From assembly GCF_000455605.1 (NCBI RefSeq), contig NC_017025.1, positions 2,542,001 to 2,606,000 of the forward strand: a stretch of 64,000 nt of DNA. Direction: 5' to 3'. Within the stretch, counting starts at the first letter, position 1; each line of letters starts with the position of its first letter. The translations under genes and the position numbers were made by a program. This DNA comes from Flavobacterium indicum GPTSA100-9 = DSM 17447 (GTDB lineage: Bacteria > Bacteroidota > Bacteroidia > Flavobacteriales > Flavobacteriaceae). Below are positions 52,129 through 62,168 of this stretch, one piece after another. The notes under the pieces were generated by a model. The model had not been told where the DNA came from. It searched no databases and worked only from the letters and a program-made list of their open reading frames with translations.

Positions 52129-54903
52129 TTATTTATCTACAATTATTCTTCTAACTGTTTTCTTATTTCCATCTTGAATTTTAACAATATAAACACCAGT
52201 TTCTACATTGTTTAAACTTATGTTTTCGTTAAATAATCCATTGTTTTCGAAAGTTTTATCATAAACAACTCTTCCTCTTATATCAAATACAGAAATTGCA
52301 ATTGAATTTGATGATGGTACGAATTGTAAATTAAACACTCCATTATTTGGATTTGGATATAAAACTAAATCATTTAACTCAAATGATTCAGAAGGTAAAC
52401 TTTGAAGTCTAGCAAAAGAATACACACCATCAATACCATTTGAAAAAGTTGCAGTTAAAGTTACATTTGTTCCAAATGAACCGATTGTTACTGGCATTAC
52501 CTCTCTTGTTAATCCATCTCTAACAACATATAAAGAAGCTCTATTGTTTGATGTTGCCGCTTCCCAACCAGCAATTTCAGCTTCAGTGAAGTAGAATGTG
52601 ATTGTTGCAGTTCCAGTTGTTGTAGTTGCTGGAGTTATTGTAAATTGTTTAGACATTGCATAATCTAAAACATTAGCTGATGTACCATATTGTAAGGCAC
52701 CAGTACCTGCTCTTGTTACTGCAACTGAAGTACAACCAAAGTTGGTATTACTTGTAACATTAATATTTGTCATAATATTACGAGAAGCAGAATCATAAAA
52801 CGCACCTGTTCCAGAACCAATTAAGTTGTTTGTTCCACTAGTTGCATTGTTAACAGCTGTTTGAACATTTGTTTGACTAACTACATCTAAATTAACAGTA
52901 TCAAGTAACAATAAACCACTAGCTGAATTTAAATTACTATGTCTAAATACAATATAACCAGTTTGTCCAGCTAAAGCTAATAAACTATGATTTCTTAAAA
53001 CAGAAGCATTACTTCCAATTGTAGTACTAGTTTGTAACACAGTACCTGAATTAATATTTGCAGCTGATGAAACATTAGTTGCAAAATAAACAGTATAATT
53101 TCCAGCTGTTGCACCATAACCAGCAATAATATATGTTAGTGTAGCACTTGTAATTCCTGTTGGAATTGTAATTTGTGGACTAATCATATAATTGTTAGGT
53201 GTAGCATTTCCAGTACCTCCTAAGTATGTTAAACTTTTTTCAGAATAAGCACATTTTCCTTGAATTGTATTTGGTGCAGTCCCAACTCCATTTGCTCCTG
53301 TAACAATACCCCAATTTCTAGTATCTCCATCACCATCTAAAACAGTCCAATCAGTTGCACTTTCAAAATCCTCAGAAATTAAATTTGTTGTTGTTGAAGT
53401 AGTTGGATTAGTATCATCATTTTTAATAGTTAATGATAATTTGTTACCCTCAGCATTAGCAAATGCATCACCTCCGTTTGCATTAACTGTAAATGTTATT
53501 ACAAGATTTTCATCTGTTTCTACATATTTATCTTTGTAAACTCTAAATACAAAATTTTGATCTGTAGTTGAACCAGCATTAAAAGTTAAAGTAGGCGTAA
53601 CTATTTGAATATCATTAGCATTAGCCTGAGATGTTCCATCAATCGAGAATGTTACTACTGCATTAGCTGTAGGTGCTTTATTTATAGACACAGGAGCAGT
53701 ATATTCAGTATACCCACAACCATTACCTTCTAAAACATCAGTATTAGTCAAACGTTGCTCACATTGCATACGCTTAAACTGAATAGAAGCTTGTTGAGGT
53801 GAACAAACAGTAGAAACTAATAAATCATCTCTTCTAGGTGAATTCATTAATACCGCTAATAATCTGTCTTTTTGATCTTGAGTGAACATATTCATACAAG
53901 CATCGTCAGAATAATCCATGTAATTTTCAACTTGATCATTTCCAGGAGCTAGTGGACAACTATCAGTACCTGTTGCGCAACCAAAATTTGCCGCTGCTGC
54001 CACTGGTGTATCAGCACAAAAATCTTCTGTTGTATAATTATTAGTTGTTGAAGTACAACCATCATCTCCCCAAATATGTCTAAGTCCTAACATATGACCA
54101 ACTTCATGCGTCATTGTTCTTCCTTTATCATATGTAGTATCAGAATAATTTCCAGCAGGGAAAATAGTTCTTGAACCCCAAGTACCATAGTTACAAACTA
54201 CACCATCAGTTGACGCTTCACCTGTAATACAATCTTCTTGTGGCATACCTGCTAAACCAGAACCCGACGGGAATTGAGCATAACCTAAAACACCGGCTAA
54301 ATCGCCTCCAAAATTAAAAGTCCATAAATTTAAATACTTTGTAGGGTCCCATATAGTAGAAGCTTTAGCAGCCTCAACCTGAGCTTGACCAAAAGATGCA
54401 ATACCTAAGTTTTTTCTATCAATACCATTTGTTGGGTTACCATTTGGATCTACAACTGCCATACAAAATTCAATAGTAGTATCTACACCCGCACCATAAC
54501 CTGGTGTCCCAATCAGTCTTCTGAAATCTTGATTAAACACTGTAATTTGCGATAATACTTGACCATCAGGAATATTTTCATTTACTCCAACTGCATCTCC
54601 ATTATGGATAATATGCACCACAACTGGAATTCTAATAACAGATGGCAACATTCTCGCCTTTCTCATTTTACGAATTTCTTCTACTTTTGGAGCCAACCAT
54701 TGTTCGAAAATTTCATTACTAACAGCTGTTCCTTTCTCTTGCTTAGAAGCTAAATATTCTGTAGAAGCACAACGAATATGCCCAGATGGAGAAATTAATT
54801 CTGGAGAAATTGTTTTTCCAAAAACAACTTTTCCATTATTCTTGTTTTGCCCAAATGATATAAAAGTAGTCATCATTAGAGCTAAAAGAGTAATTTTTCT
54901 CAT
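52129..54903 (-). CDS. M43 cytophagalysin-type metalloprotease with T9SS signal
   Basis: 924 residues. Signal peptide (KITLLALMMTTFISFGQ), propeptide, then M43 catalytic domain with HEVGHMLGLRHIWGD (His266, extended HExxHxxGxxH) and CADTP / NYMDYSDDACMNMFTQDQ (Met-turn). Next come Calx-beta-like and cleaved-adhesin-like beta domains (LISEDFESATDW), and a type A T9SS sorting domain from LYPNPNNGVFNLQF to the end. It is an exported gelatinase-like enzyme. Its C-terminal block is closely similar to that of the divergent gene at 55196. Confidence 0.94.
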   Translation of the reverse strand: MRKITLLALMMTTFISFGQNKNNGKVVFGKTISPELISPSGHIRCASTEYLASKQEKGTAVSNEIFEQWLAPKVEEIRKMRKARMLPSVIRIPVVVHIIHNGDAVGVNENIPDGQVLSQITVFNQDFRRLIGTPGYGAGVDTTIEFCMAVVDPNGNPTNGIDRKNLGIASFGQAQVEAAKASTIWDPTKYLNLWTFNFGGDLAGVLGYAQFPSGSGLAGMPQEDCITGEASTDGVVCNYGTWGSRTIFPAGNYSDTTYDKGRTMTHEVGHMLGLRHIWGDDGCTSTTNNYTTEDFCADTPVAAAANFGCATGTDSCPLAPGNDQVENYMDYSDDACMNMFTQDQKDRLLAVLMNSPRRDDLLVSTVCSPQQASIQFKRMQCEQRLTNTDVLEGNGCGYTEYTAPVSINKAPTANAVVTFSIDGTSQANANDIQIVTPTLTFNAGSTTDQNFVFRVYKDKYVETDENLVITFTVNANGGDAFANAEGNKLSLTIKNDDTNPTTSTTTNLISEDFESATDWTVLDGDGDTRNWGIVTGANGVGTAPNTIQGKCAYSEKSLTYLGGTGNATPNNYMISPQITIPTGITSATLTYIIAGYGATAGNYTVYFATNVSSAANINSGTVLQTSTTIGSNASVLRNHSLLALAGQTGYIVFRHSNLNSASGLLLLDTVNLDVVSQTNVQTAVNNATSGTNNLIGSGTGAFYDSASRNIMTNINVTSNTNFGCTSVAVTRAGTGALQYGTSANVLDYAMSKQFTITPATTTTGTATITFYFTEAEIAGWEAATSNNRASLYVVRDGLTREVMPVTIGSFGTNVTLTATFSNGIDGVYSFARLQSLPSESFELNDLVLYPNPNNGVFNLQFVPSSNSIAISVFDIRGRVVYDKTFENNGLFNENISLNNVETGVYIVKIQDGNKKTVRRIIVDK

Positions 54904-55135
54904 TTAATTTACTTTTAGATTTGATTAATAGAACAAAACTAATTTATTTTTTTTCAATTACCTAACAATTTGACAAATAACTCTTAATAATCAACAAATA
55001 ATTATTACAATCAACCAACAGATAGATTAATTTTAGAAGTGCAAATACAACAAAACAACAAAAAATTAACTTCAAGAAGATGATTTAATAGAAAACAAAT
55101 CGCTCTTAAGCGGTTTTTGCATAATTTATACTTTA

Positions 55136-55170
55136 TTGTGGTTTTTATTAAATATAATTGATTATATTTG
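55136..55170 (+). promoter_or_regulatory. Promoter of the reprolysin-like gene
   Basis: TTG 55136-55138, 24 bases, TATATTTG 55163-55170, 25 bases before the ATG. The rest of the 292-base divergent gap (54904-55195) shows only a short CGCT/AGCG hairpin near 55101-55112. Confidence 0.55.
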
Positions 55171-55195
55171 TTAATTAACCTCAATATCACATCAA

Positions 55196-58100
55196 ATGAA
55201 CAAAAAACTACTATTAACTGTATGGAGTATATTTACTTTTACAGTTGTTTTTTCTCAGAGCGATAAATTATGGGTTTCTAAAACATCAAAAGATGTGAAA
55301 TCAATTAACAAAACCGTTTCCAGAGAAAATTTTCCAGATCAATTTAAACTATTTCAATTAAATGTTAATGCGTTAAAACAATCCTTATTTCAGGCTGATG
55401 ATAGGTTTGTTAAAAACCCTAAAACAGTTATCATCTCCATCCCAAATTCTGAAGGACAATTTGAAAACTACAAAATGTACGAAGCTTCTAATTTTGACCG
55501 TGAGTTACAAGCTCAGTTTCCAGAAATTCGTTCCTATGTTGGCGTTGGGGTAGAAAACAAAAATTACACACTCCGTTTAAGTGTAAGCCCGAATAGCATT
55601 CAAACAATGACTATTAAACCTAATGGTCAGAGCGAATTCATTGAAGCCTATTCTTCAGACAACACCATTTATGCTGTATATTCATCAAAAAGCAGAAAAG
55701 GCAAATTACCTTTTACTTGTTCTACAGACGAAGTTGCTTTTGCAACTAAAATCGCTTCTAAAACTTCAACCACAAGCAGATCTAGTTTAAATCAGATTTT
55801 AGTTTTTAGACTAGCTTTATCTTGTACTGCTGAATACTCTAATTATTTTGGAGCAACTAGTGCTGCTCAAGTTGGAAATGTATTAGCCGCGTTCAATAAC
55901 ACGATGACAAGAGTAAATGGAGTATTTGAAAAAGACTTTTGTATCCATATGAACATTATATCTCAATCTTCAAGTGTAATTTACTACAATGCTGGAACTG
56001 ACCCTTATTCAGCTGCAGCAGCAGGTAGCGGAGGTGCTTGGAATGCAGAATTACAAAACACATTAACTACTGTAGTTGGAGAATCAAACTATGATGTTGG
56101 CCATTTATTTGGTGCTTCTGGAGGTGGAGGTAATGCAGGTTGCATTGGTTGTGTTTGTGAAGATGGACAAAAAGGGAGCGGATTTACTTCTCCTTCAAAC
56201 GGAGTTCCTGCAGGCGATACATTTGATATAGATTACGTTGCGCACGAACTAGGACATCAATTTGGTGCAAATCACACTTTTTCTCACAATGTAGAAGGTT
56301 CTGGTGTTAATATGGAACCTGGATCAGGATCTACAATCATGGGATACGCTGGAATAACGGGTCAAGATGTACAACCCAATTCCGATGCTTATTTTCATAT
56401 TGCGAGCATAGACCAAGTGCAAACAAACATGGAAAGTAAAACTTGTCCTGTTAGAAATTCAATTAGCAATAACACTCCAACTGTAAATGGCGGTTTAGAT
56501 TATACCATTCCTAAAAGTACTCCTTTTATTTTAACTGCTGTTGGCTCTGATCCCGATGCTGGAAATTCACTCACTTATTGTTGGGAACAAATTGACAACG
56601 CAACAACACAAACCGGCGCTTCAAGTGCTGCGAGCGCAACAAAAACTGGAGGACCAACATTTAGATCTTATACCCCAACTTCTGCTACACATAGATATTT
56701 CCCAAGAATTCAAAGTGTAATTGCAAATTCAGTTACAACTGCTGGAACCGAAATTAACGTAGAGGCATTAAGCTCTGTAGCGAGAGATTTAAATTTTGCA
56801 GTAACCGTAAGAGACAACGTAGCTGGTTTTGGTTTAACAGAATATGACACTGTAAAATTAACTGTTAACGCAACCGCTGGCCCATTTGCCGTAACAGCTC
56901 CAAACACAGCTGTTTCATGGCAAGCAGGAACCAATCAAACGGTTACTTGGAATGTTGCTGGAACAACAGCAAACAATGTAAACAGTGCTACAGTTGACAT
57001 TTTCTTATCGACAGACGGAGGAAACACTTATCCAATTTTATTAGCTTCTAATGTTCCTAATGATGGCTCTGAAACTATTTTAGTACCAAACAATACTGGA
57101 ACAACAAACAGAATAATGGTAAAAGGATACAACCATGTCTTCTTTGACATTTCTAATACAAACTTTACAATTACTGCACCAGGATCAACTTTCGGCTTAG
57201 CGTACGGTGGTGGTAGTGGCGGACAAAACTCAACCATTTGCCAAGGAAATAGCACTTCATATACATTAAACTACTCTACTTTTGGAGGTTTTTCTGGAAC
57301 CGCAACACTTAGTGCAACTGGCAACCCAGCAAACACAACTGTTTCTTTTTCACCAAGTTCAATTTCATCTAACGGAACAGTAACTGTAAACTTATCTTCA
57401 ACTGCTGCAGTACCTATTGGAAGTTATACCATAGTAGTTACAGGAACTTCTGGAGCCACAACTAAGACTGTAAATTTATATTTATCTGTTGTAAGTGGCA
57501 GCTTTGGCACACAAAACTTAACTAGCCCAGCGAATTTAGCAACAGGAGTATCAACTACTACAACCTTGACTTGGGCAGCTAATGCAGTTGCAACCAGATA
57601 TGATTATCAAATAGCTTCTGATGCAACTTTTACAACTATTTTAGCCTCGGGAACTACAACAACAAACTCGGTTACAATTACAGGATTATCTGAAATTACG
57701 AACTATTATTGGAGAGTAATGCCTAAAAACGCAGGATGTTCAGGCTCATATAGTGCAGCATTCAGATTTACTACCGGAGAATCAAACTGTAGCTATACTT
57801 ATTCAAATAATACTACTTTAAATATTCAAGATGGAGCCGGAGCAAATACACCAGGAACAACTGCATCAAAAACGATTGCAGTTCCAGGCACGGTAACAGG
57901 GAATATTAATTCTATATCCACATCGTTAACATTAAGTCACAGCTATGTTCAGGATTTAGTTGTTCAATTAGTACATCCTGATGGTACTGTAATAAATTTA
58001 ATGAATAGAAACTGTGACGAAGGAATTTCGGCTAGTACTACATATAATTTTAATTTTACCGATGCTGGCACAAGTGCATTACCAAATGGATCATGTTTGT

Positions 58101-58531
58101 CTCCACTAATCACTGGAAATGTAAAACCTCAAACGCCATTAACAGGATTGGCAGGAAAAACTGCAAACGGCACTTGGACATTAAGAGCTACCGATTGGTT
58201 CACAGGTGATACAGGAAATGTAACCAATTGGAGTTTAAACATATGTATGGCCCAAACTCCTTTAACTAACGAAAGTTTTAATGCTATAAATGATTTATCA
58301 ATTTATCCTAATCCAAATAGCGGAACATTCACTGTTAATTTCCAAACTGAATCAAATCAAACAGATATTAAAGTTCACGATGTAAGAGGCCGACAAGTTT
58401 TCACCAAAACATTTGAAAATAATGGCTTATTCAATCATACTATTTCATTAAACAATGTTGAAACAGGAATTTATTTGGTTACTGTTCAAGATGGTAATAG
58501 AAAAGTAGTTAAGAAAATTGTAGTGGAATAA
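55196..58531 (+). CDS. Reprolysin-like (M12B) metalloprotease with P domain and T9SS signal
   Basis: 1111 residues. Signal peptide (LLLTVWSIFTFTVVFSQ), propeptide to ~200, catalytic domain with HELGHQFGANHTF (His350, Glu351, His354, His360) and IMGYAGITG Met-turn. Ig/FN3-like beta domains follow (e.g. LTSPANLATGVSTTTTLTW), then a proprotein convertase P domain (ISTSLTLSHSYVQDLVVQLVHPDGT to GTWTLRATDW). The end is a T9SS type A sorting domain (LSIYPNPNSGTFTVNF to KKIVVE). A P domain ahead of the sorting signal is common in surface proteases of this phylum. Confidence 0.94.
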   Translation: MNKKLLLTVWSIFTFTVVFSQSDKLWVSKTSKDVKSINKTVSRENFPDQFKLFQLNVNALKQSLFQADDRFVKNPKTVIISIPNSEGQFENYKMYEASNFDRELQAQFPEIRSYVGVGVENKNYTLRLSVSPNSIQTMTIKPNGQSEFIEAYSSDNTIYAVYSSKSRKGKLPFTCSTDEVAFATKIASKTSTTSRSSLNQILVFRLALSCTAEYSNYFGATSAAQVGNVLAAFNNTMTRVNGVFEKDFCIHMNIISQSSSVIYYNAGTDPYSAAAAGSGGAWNAELQNTLTTVVGESNYDVGHLFGASGGGGNAGCIGCVCEDGQKGSGFTSPSNGVPAGDTFDIDYVAHELGHQFGANHTFSHNVEGSGVNMEPGSGSTIMGYAGITGQDVQPNSDAYFHIASIDQVQTNMESKTCPVRNSISNNTPTVNGGLDYTIPKSTPFILTAVGSDPDAGNSLTYCWEQIDNATTQTGASSAASATKTGGPTFRSYTPTSATHRYFPRIQSVIANSVTTAGTEINVEALSSVARDLNFAVTVRDNVAGFGLTEYDTVKLTVNATAGPFAVTAPNTAVSWQAGTNQTVTWNVAGTTANNVNSATVDIFLSTDGGNTYPILLASNVPNDGSETILVPNNTGTTNRIMVKGYNHVFFDISNTNFTITAPGSTFGLAYGGGSGGQNSTICQGNSTSYTLNYSTFGGFSGTATLSATGNPANTTVSFSPSSISSNGTVTVNLSSTAAVPIGSYTIVVTGTSGATTKTVNLYLSVVSGSFGTQNLTSPANLATGVSTTTTLTWAANAVATRYDYQIASDATFTTILASGTTTTNSVTITGLSEITNYYWRVMPKNAGCSGSYSAAFRFTTGESNCSYTYSNNTTLNIQDGAGANTPGTTASKTIAVPGTVTGNINSISTSLTLSHSYVQDLVVQLVHPDGTVINLMNRNCDEGISASTTYNFNFTDAGTSALPNGSCLSPLITGNVKPQTPLTGLAGKTANGTWTLRATDWFTGDTGNVTNWSLNICMAQTPLTNESFNAINDLSIYPNPNSGTFTVNFQTESNQTDIKVHDVRGRQVFTKTFENNGLFNHTISLNNVETGIYLVTVQDGNRKVVKKIVVE

Positions 58532-58557
58532 ACCACAACATAGAATATTTAAAAAAT

Positions 58558-58580
58558 TAAAGCCCCATTTTGGGGCTTTA
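58558..58580. terminator. Bidirectional terminator between the reprolysin gene and pth
   Basis: 10-bp stem TAAAGCCCCA (58558-58567) / TGGGGCTTTA (58571-58580), loop TTT. Confidence 0.88.
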
Positions 58581-59147
58581 TTATTTACCATTGAATGCAT
58601 TCATAGTATTATTTAATCCGGCTAATACAAAAGATTTAATAATTTCTGAAGACAATTCTAATCGCTCTTTTAATTTTTCTTTTTCATCATCGTCCCATTC
58701 ACCTAAAACATAATCTACTTGTTGTCCTTTTTTAAAGGCATCGCTTATACCAAATCGAAATCTCGGGTATTCTGTAGTATTCAAAAGAAGTTGAATGTTT
58801 TTAAGTCCATTATGTCCGCCGTCAGATCCTTTTCCTTTTAAACGAATACTACCAAAAGGCAAATTTAAATCATCGGTAATAATTAATATGTTCTCTTTTT
58901 CAATATTCTCTTTATCCATCCAAAACTTTACTGCTTTACCACTTAAATTCATGTAAGTATTTGGTTTTAAAAATAGTATAGTTCTACCTTTTACTTTAAA
59001 TTCGGCAATATCACCAAGTTTTGCTGTTTGAAATGAAATAGATTCTTTATTTGCAAAATAATCTAAAATTTTGAACCCAATATTATGTCGTGTATTTACA
59101 TACTCAGAACCTATATTACCTAAGCCTACTACTAAAAATTTCTTCAT
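58581..59147 (-). CDS. pth: Peptidyl-tRNA hydrolase
   Basis: 188 residues. FLVVGLGNIGSEYVNTRHNIGFKIL holds the conserved Asn and catalytic His (TRHN). PNTYMNLSGKAV and DDLNLPFGSIRLKGKGSDGGHNGLKNI complete the site. It frees tRNA from stalled peptides. Usual family length. Confidence 0.97.
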   Translation of the reverse strand: MKKFLVVGLGNIGSEYVNTRHNIGFKILDYFANKESISFQTAKLGDIAEFKVKGRTILFLKPNTYMNLSGKAVKFWMDKENIEKENILIITDDLNLPFGSIRLKGKGSDGGHNGLKNIQLLLNTTEYPRFRFGISDAFKKGQQVDYVLGEWDDDEKEKLKERLELSSEIIKSFVLAGLNNTMNAFNGK

Positions 59148-59181
59148 TTTTAAATTCTATTCTAATAAAAAACAAAAATAA

Positions 59182-59211
59182 AAAAAGGCTGAAAATAAAT
59201 TCAGCCTTTTT
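59182..59211 (-). terminator. Terminator of the ppiD-like gene
   Basis: Stem AAAAAGGCTGAA (59182-59193) / TTCAGCCTTTTT (59200-59211). Confidence 0.88.
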
Positions 59212-59231
59212 AATATTATCCTAAAAATAGA

Positions 59232-61343
59232 TTAAAATCTACCTCTATTATCTGTTATATCTGCTCTATCTCTTAAAGCTTGAATAACTCTGTAAGAAGC
59301 ACCACCTTTAGTTTGTTGAGATAATTGATCTATTTGTGATGTAAAATCTTTGATCACTGGAGCTTTTGAGTATAATTTAGTTTTAACCATATATACACCC
59401 ATATTTCCATCAATCAACTTAGAAGTTTTATTTTGAGCTAATCCTAAAGCTGTTCCAACTACTTTAGGCTCATATCCAATATTTGGTAAAACAGGATTAC
59501 CTAAACTTAAACCAATAACAGGAGTAATAGTTGCTCCAGAAGCTTTTGAAACTGCTTCTAAAGTAGCACCATTCATTTTCTTTCTAATGATTTCAGCTTT
59601 TTTCTCGTTTTTAATTAAAGGCTCAACAGATTGTTTTGCTAAATCAATTGGTAATAATCCATTATCGTTTTTAGCTTTTAAACTAACAACAGCAAATCCA
59701 ACGTTTGGAATATCAAATCTTTTTACAGCTCCTTCAGCAGTTTCTTCATTAAATGCCCAAGAAACGATTTGTCTTTGAATACCTAAACCATTAATATTTT
59801 CATCATAAGCTCTTACACTTGCAGACGGAGCAACTTTTAAACCAGAAGCTTTAGCTGCTTTTTCAATCCCATTTGCAGTAGCATCTGCTTCAAATTTATT
59901 TGCTTTTGCATAGTTTGCGTTTTCTGTTTTTTCAGAAGGTTGAATTTTTAATCCAACTGTACCTAAAGCAACAGCATCATATTTTGCTTCAACTCTCATT
60001 ACGTGGAAACCAAAATCAGTTTCAACTACACCCATTTTCCCAACAGGGTTATTAAATAAGAAGTTATCAAAAGGTTTAACCATTTGACCAGGAGCAACAT
60101 TATCATACACCCCTCCATTTTGTTTAGAACCTTGATCATCTGAATTAGCCATTGCTAACATTCCAAAATTACCTGGATTAGCTTGAACTTGAGCTAATAA
60201 ATTATCTGCTTTCGCTTTTGCTTCTTCTTTTGTTAATTTAACTGTAGGCGCAGCTGAAGAAGCTCCTTTATAAGCAATTAAAATATGGCTTACTTTTGCA
60301 TTAGCATTCGATTTTCTTCCAACTAATCTAGTTAATTTGTAATAACCACCTTCAACATACGGACCATAAACTTGTCCTGGAGCTAAGTTAAATAGTTGTT
60401 CACCAAATTCTGGAGACAAATCTTTCTTAGCTACATAAGTAGAATCAAATTTTAAATCAGAATTTGAATTTACAAATTCAGCAATATTTTTTGCTGCTCC
60501 AAATCCTGGAATAGTGTCATTTTTACCTGTTTTACTATTGTAAACAACACCTCCTTTTAACAAACCATCAATTTTAGTTTTCATTGCATTTTCGTCTTCT
60601 TTTGAAGGCTTATTGTCAATAACAACAAATTCTAAAGTTCTAGTATTGTCGTATTTATATTTTTTAGGATTTTTCTTCATGTAAGCAATAATTTCTTCAT
60701 CAGTCACTTTCACCTGATCATCACTTACTGTTGAATAAGCTACAGAAACGAAATCGAAATCAACTTTATTAGTCTCTCTTTCATATTTAGCTTTACCTTC
60801 AGCTTTAGTCGTATATACACTAGATTTTATTAATGTATTGTATATCTGCTCTTTTGCATAATCTTGTAAATCATTTTCAAAAGCTAACCATTGTTGCCAA
60901 GTTGTTTGATCAGGAGCATTTTGTAATGATTTGATATATTCTTCAAATTTTTTCTCATCGAATTTACCTGCAGCATTTAAAAATTGTGGTGCTTGAGAAT
61001 ATTGTGGATGATTTTTAATTACACCCATAATTTGATCTTTACCTAAAACAAGACCAATTTTTTCATACTGTTCATTCAAAAGTACTTTTCTAACTTCTTG
61101 TTCCCAAACATTATTAATTGCTTGAGTTGTAGTCATACCTTGTTGTGATTTTTCTGCATTACTAACTTTTTGCATGAATTCTTGGTAATCAACATCGGTT
61201 CCATTGATAGAACCTACTTTGTTTGAACTTCCACTAAATCCACCACTTTTAATCACATCTGCAAGTACAAATGAAAATAATGCTAACGCAATAATTAGGA
61301 TTAGCAAAATAGAACGTTGTCTAATTTTTGATAAAATTGCCAT
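59232..61343 (-). CDS. SurA/PpiD-like membrane-anchored peptidylprolyl isomerase
   Basis: 703 residues. N-terminal anchor (SILLILIIALALFSFVLADVI), SurA_N_3-type chaperone helices, then a parvulin domain around KVSHILIAYKGASSAAPTVKLTKEEAKAKADNLL and NGGVYDNVAPGQMVKPFDNFLF, followed by a second partial PPIase-like region. It folds outer-membrane and exported proteins in the periplasm. PpiD is the nearest named type. Confidence 0.92.
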   Translation of the reverse strand: MAILSKIRQRSILLILIIALALFSFVLADVIKSGGFSGSSNKVGSINGTDVDYQEFMQKVSNAEKSQQGMTTTQAINNVWEQEVRKVLLNEQYEKIGLVLGKDQIMGVIKNHPQYSQAPQFLNAAGKFDEKKFEEYIKSLQNAPDQTTWQQWLAFENDLQDYAKEQIYNTLIKSSVYTTKAEGKAKYERETNKVDFDFVSVAYSTVSDDQVKVTDEEIIAYMKKNPKKYKYDNTRTLEFVVIDNKPSKEDENAMKTKIDGLLKGGVVYNSKTGKNDTIPGFGAAKNIAEFVNSNSDLKFDSTYVAKKDLSPEFGEQLFNLAPGQVYGPYVEGGYYKLTRLVGRKSNANAKVSHILIAYKGASSAAPTVKLTKEEAKAKADNLLAQVQANPGNFGMLAMANSDDQGSKQNGGVYDNVAPGQMVKPFDNFLFNNPVGKMGVVETDFGFHVMRVEAKYDAVALGTVGLKIQPSEKTENANYAKANKFEADATANGIEKAAKASGLKVAPSASVRAYDENINGLGIQRQIVSWAFNEETAEGAVKRFDIPNVGFAVVSLKAKNDNGLLPIDLAKQSVEPLIKNEKKAEIIRKKMNGATLEAVSKASGATITPVIGLSLGNPVLPNIGYEPKVVGTALGLAQNKTSKLIDGNMGVYMVKTKLYSKAPVIKDFTSQIDQLSQQTKGGASYRVIQALRDRADITDNRGRF

Positions 61344-61418
61344 TTTTATTTTGATTATTTTTATTCAGAGGGCGAAAATACAATTATCTATTTAATAATA
61401 AAATAGTAAAGTATTTTT

Positions 61419-61610
61419 TTATTGATTTTTTTGACGATTTTCAATTCTTTTAACAAAATTTCGTCTAACGAAGTACATAATTATTAGCACACCTGAAATA
61501 AAGAATTGTAACATATAAGTTTCCTGAGAGAAAAATTTATACACTGCACTGATAAAAAAAACAATACCTGCAAACAAATACAGATATTGAGAGTATTTAA
61601 GCCATTTCAT
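61419..61610 (-). CDS. Small two-helix membrane protein next to lptC
   Basis: 63 residues: helices YLYLFAGIVFFISAVYKFF and MLQFFISGVLIIMYFV, basic tail RRNFVKRIENRQKNQ. Twelve bases after the lptC stop on the same strand, so probably the last gene of that operon. No family recognised. Confidence 0.65.
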   Translation of the reverse strand: MKWLKYSQYLYLFAGIVFFISAVYKFFSQETYMLQFFISGVLIIMYFVRRNFVKRIENRQKNQ

Positions 61611-61622
61611 TTTTTACTTTAT

Positions 61623-62162
61623 TTAATCAACATTATTAACTTCACCTCTATTATTTTGCATATTAAAGACTTTAAAATCTTTACTAAAATCGATTCCAAC
61701 ACCTTCTATATAACTTCCATTTTGGTCCATGAATTTAAACGCTTCTTCAGTGAAAAACCATTCATTTTTTTGATCAAAATACAATTGATTGGACTGTAAA
61801 ATCTTACCATCATAAGTTTCAATCTTAACATTTCCTTGCAAATCAATAATCTGTGTACTTTTATAGGAATACGCCTTATCAGCTTTTATTGTAGTAGTTT
61901 TATTTTTGGCATCATATAATGTAACGAGTACTCCTTTGGGAAATTCGATAAATGGATTTTTTGCTGAGGAATAATCTAACATTTTTAGACTTTGTAATTT
62001 GGATTTTACTTTTCCAGAATCAGTATATTTCAAATTTATTGAATCTGCCTCACCAGTTGGAACAAAAGTTGTTTTATAAATATTTTGAACATCTTTCAAA
62101 TTACTTTCACACGAAACAAAAGCCAACATTCCAATGAATAGTATCCAAAAATTTCTACCCAT
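61623..62162 (-). CDS. lptC: LPS export protein LptC (lipoprotein form)
   Basis: 179 residues. Lipobox AFVSC with Cys18, unlike the E. coli form that has a membrane helix. Beta-jellyroll repeats with IDLQGNVKIETYDGKILQSNQLYFDQKNEWFFTEE typical of the LptC/OstA fold. It passes LPS from LptFG toward LptA. Six bases after the outer-membrane protein gene. Confidence 0.88.
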   Translation of the reverse strand: MGRNFWILFIGMLAFVSCESNLKDVQNIYKTTFVPTGEADSINLKYTDSGKVKSKLQSLKMLDYSSAKNPFIEFPKGVLVTLYDAKNKTTTIKADKAYSYKSTQIIDLQGNVKIETYDGKILQSNQLYFDQKNEWFFTEEAFKFMDQNGSYIEGVGIDFSKDFKVFNMQNNRGEVNNVD

Positions 62163-62168
62163 AGCAAT

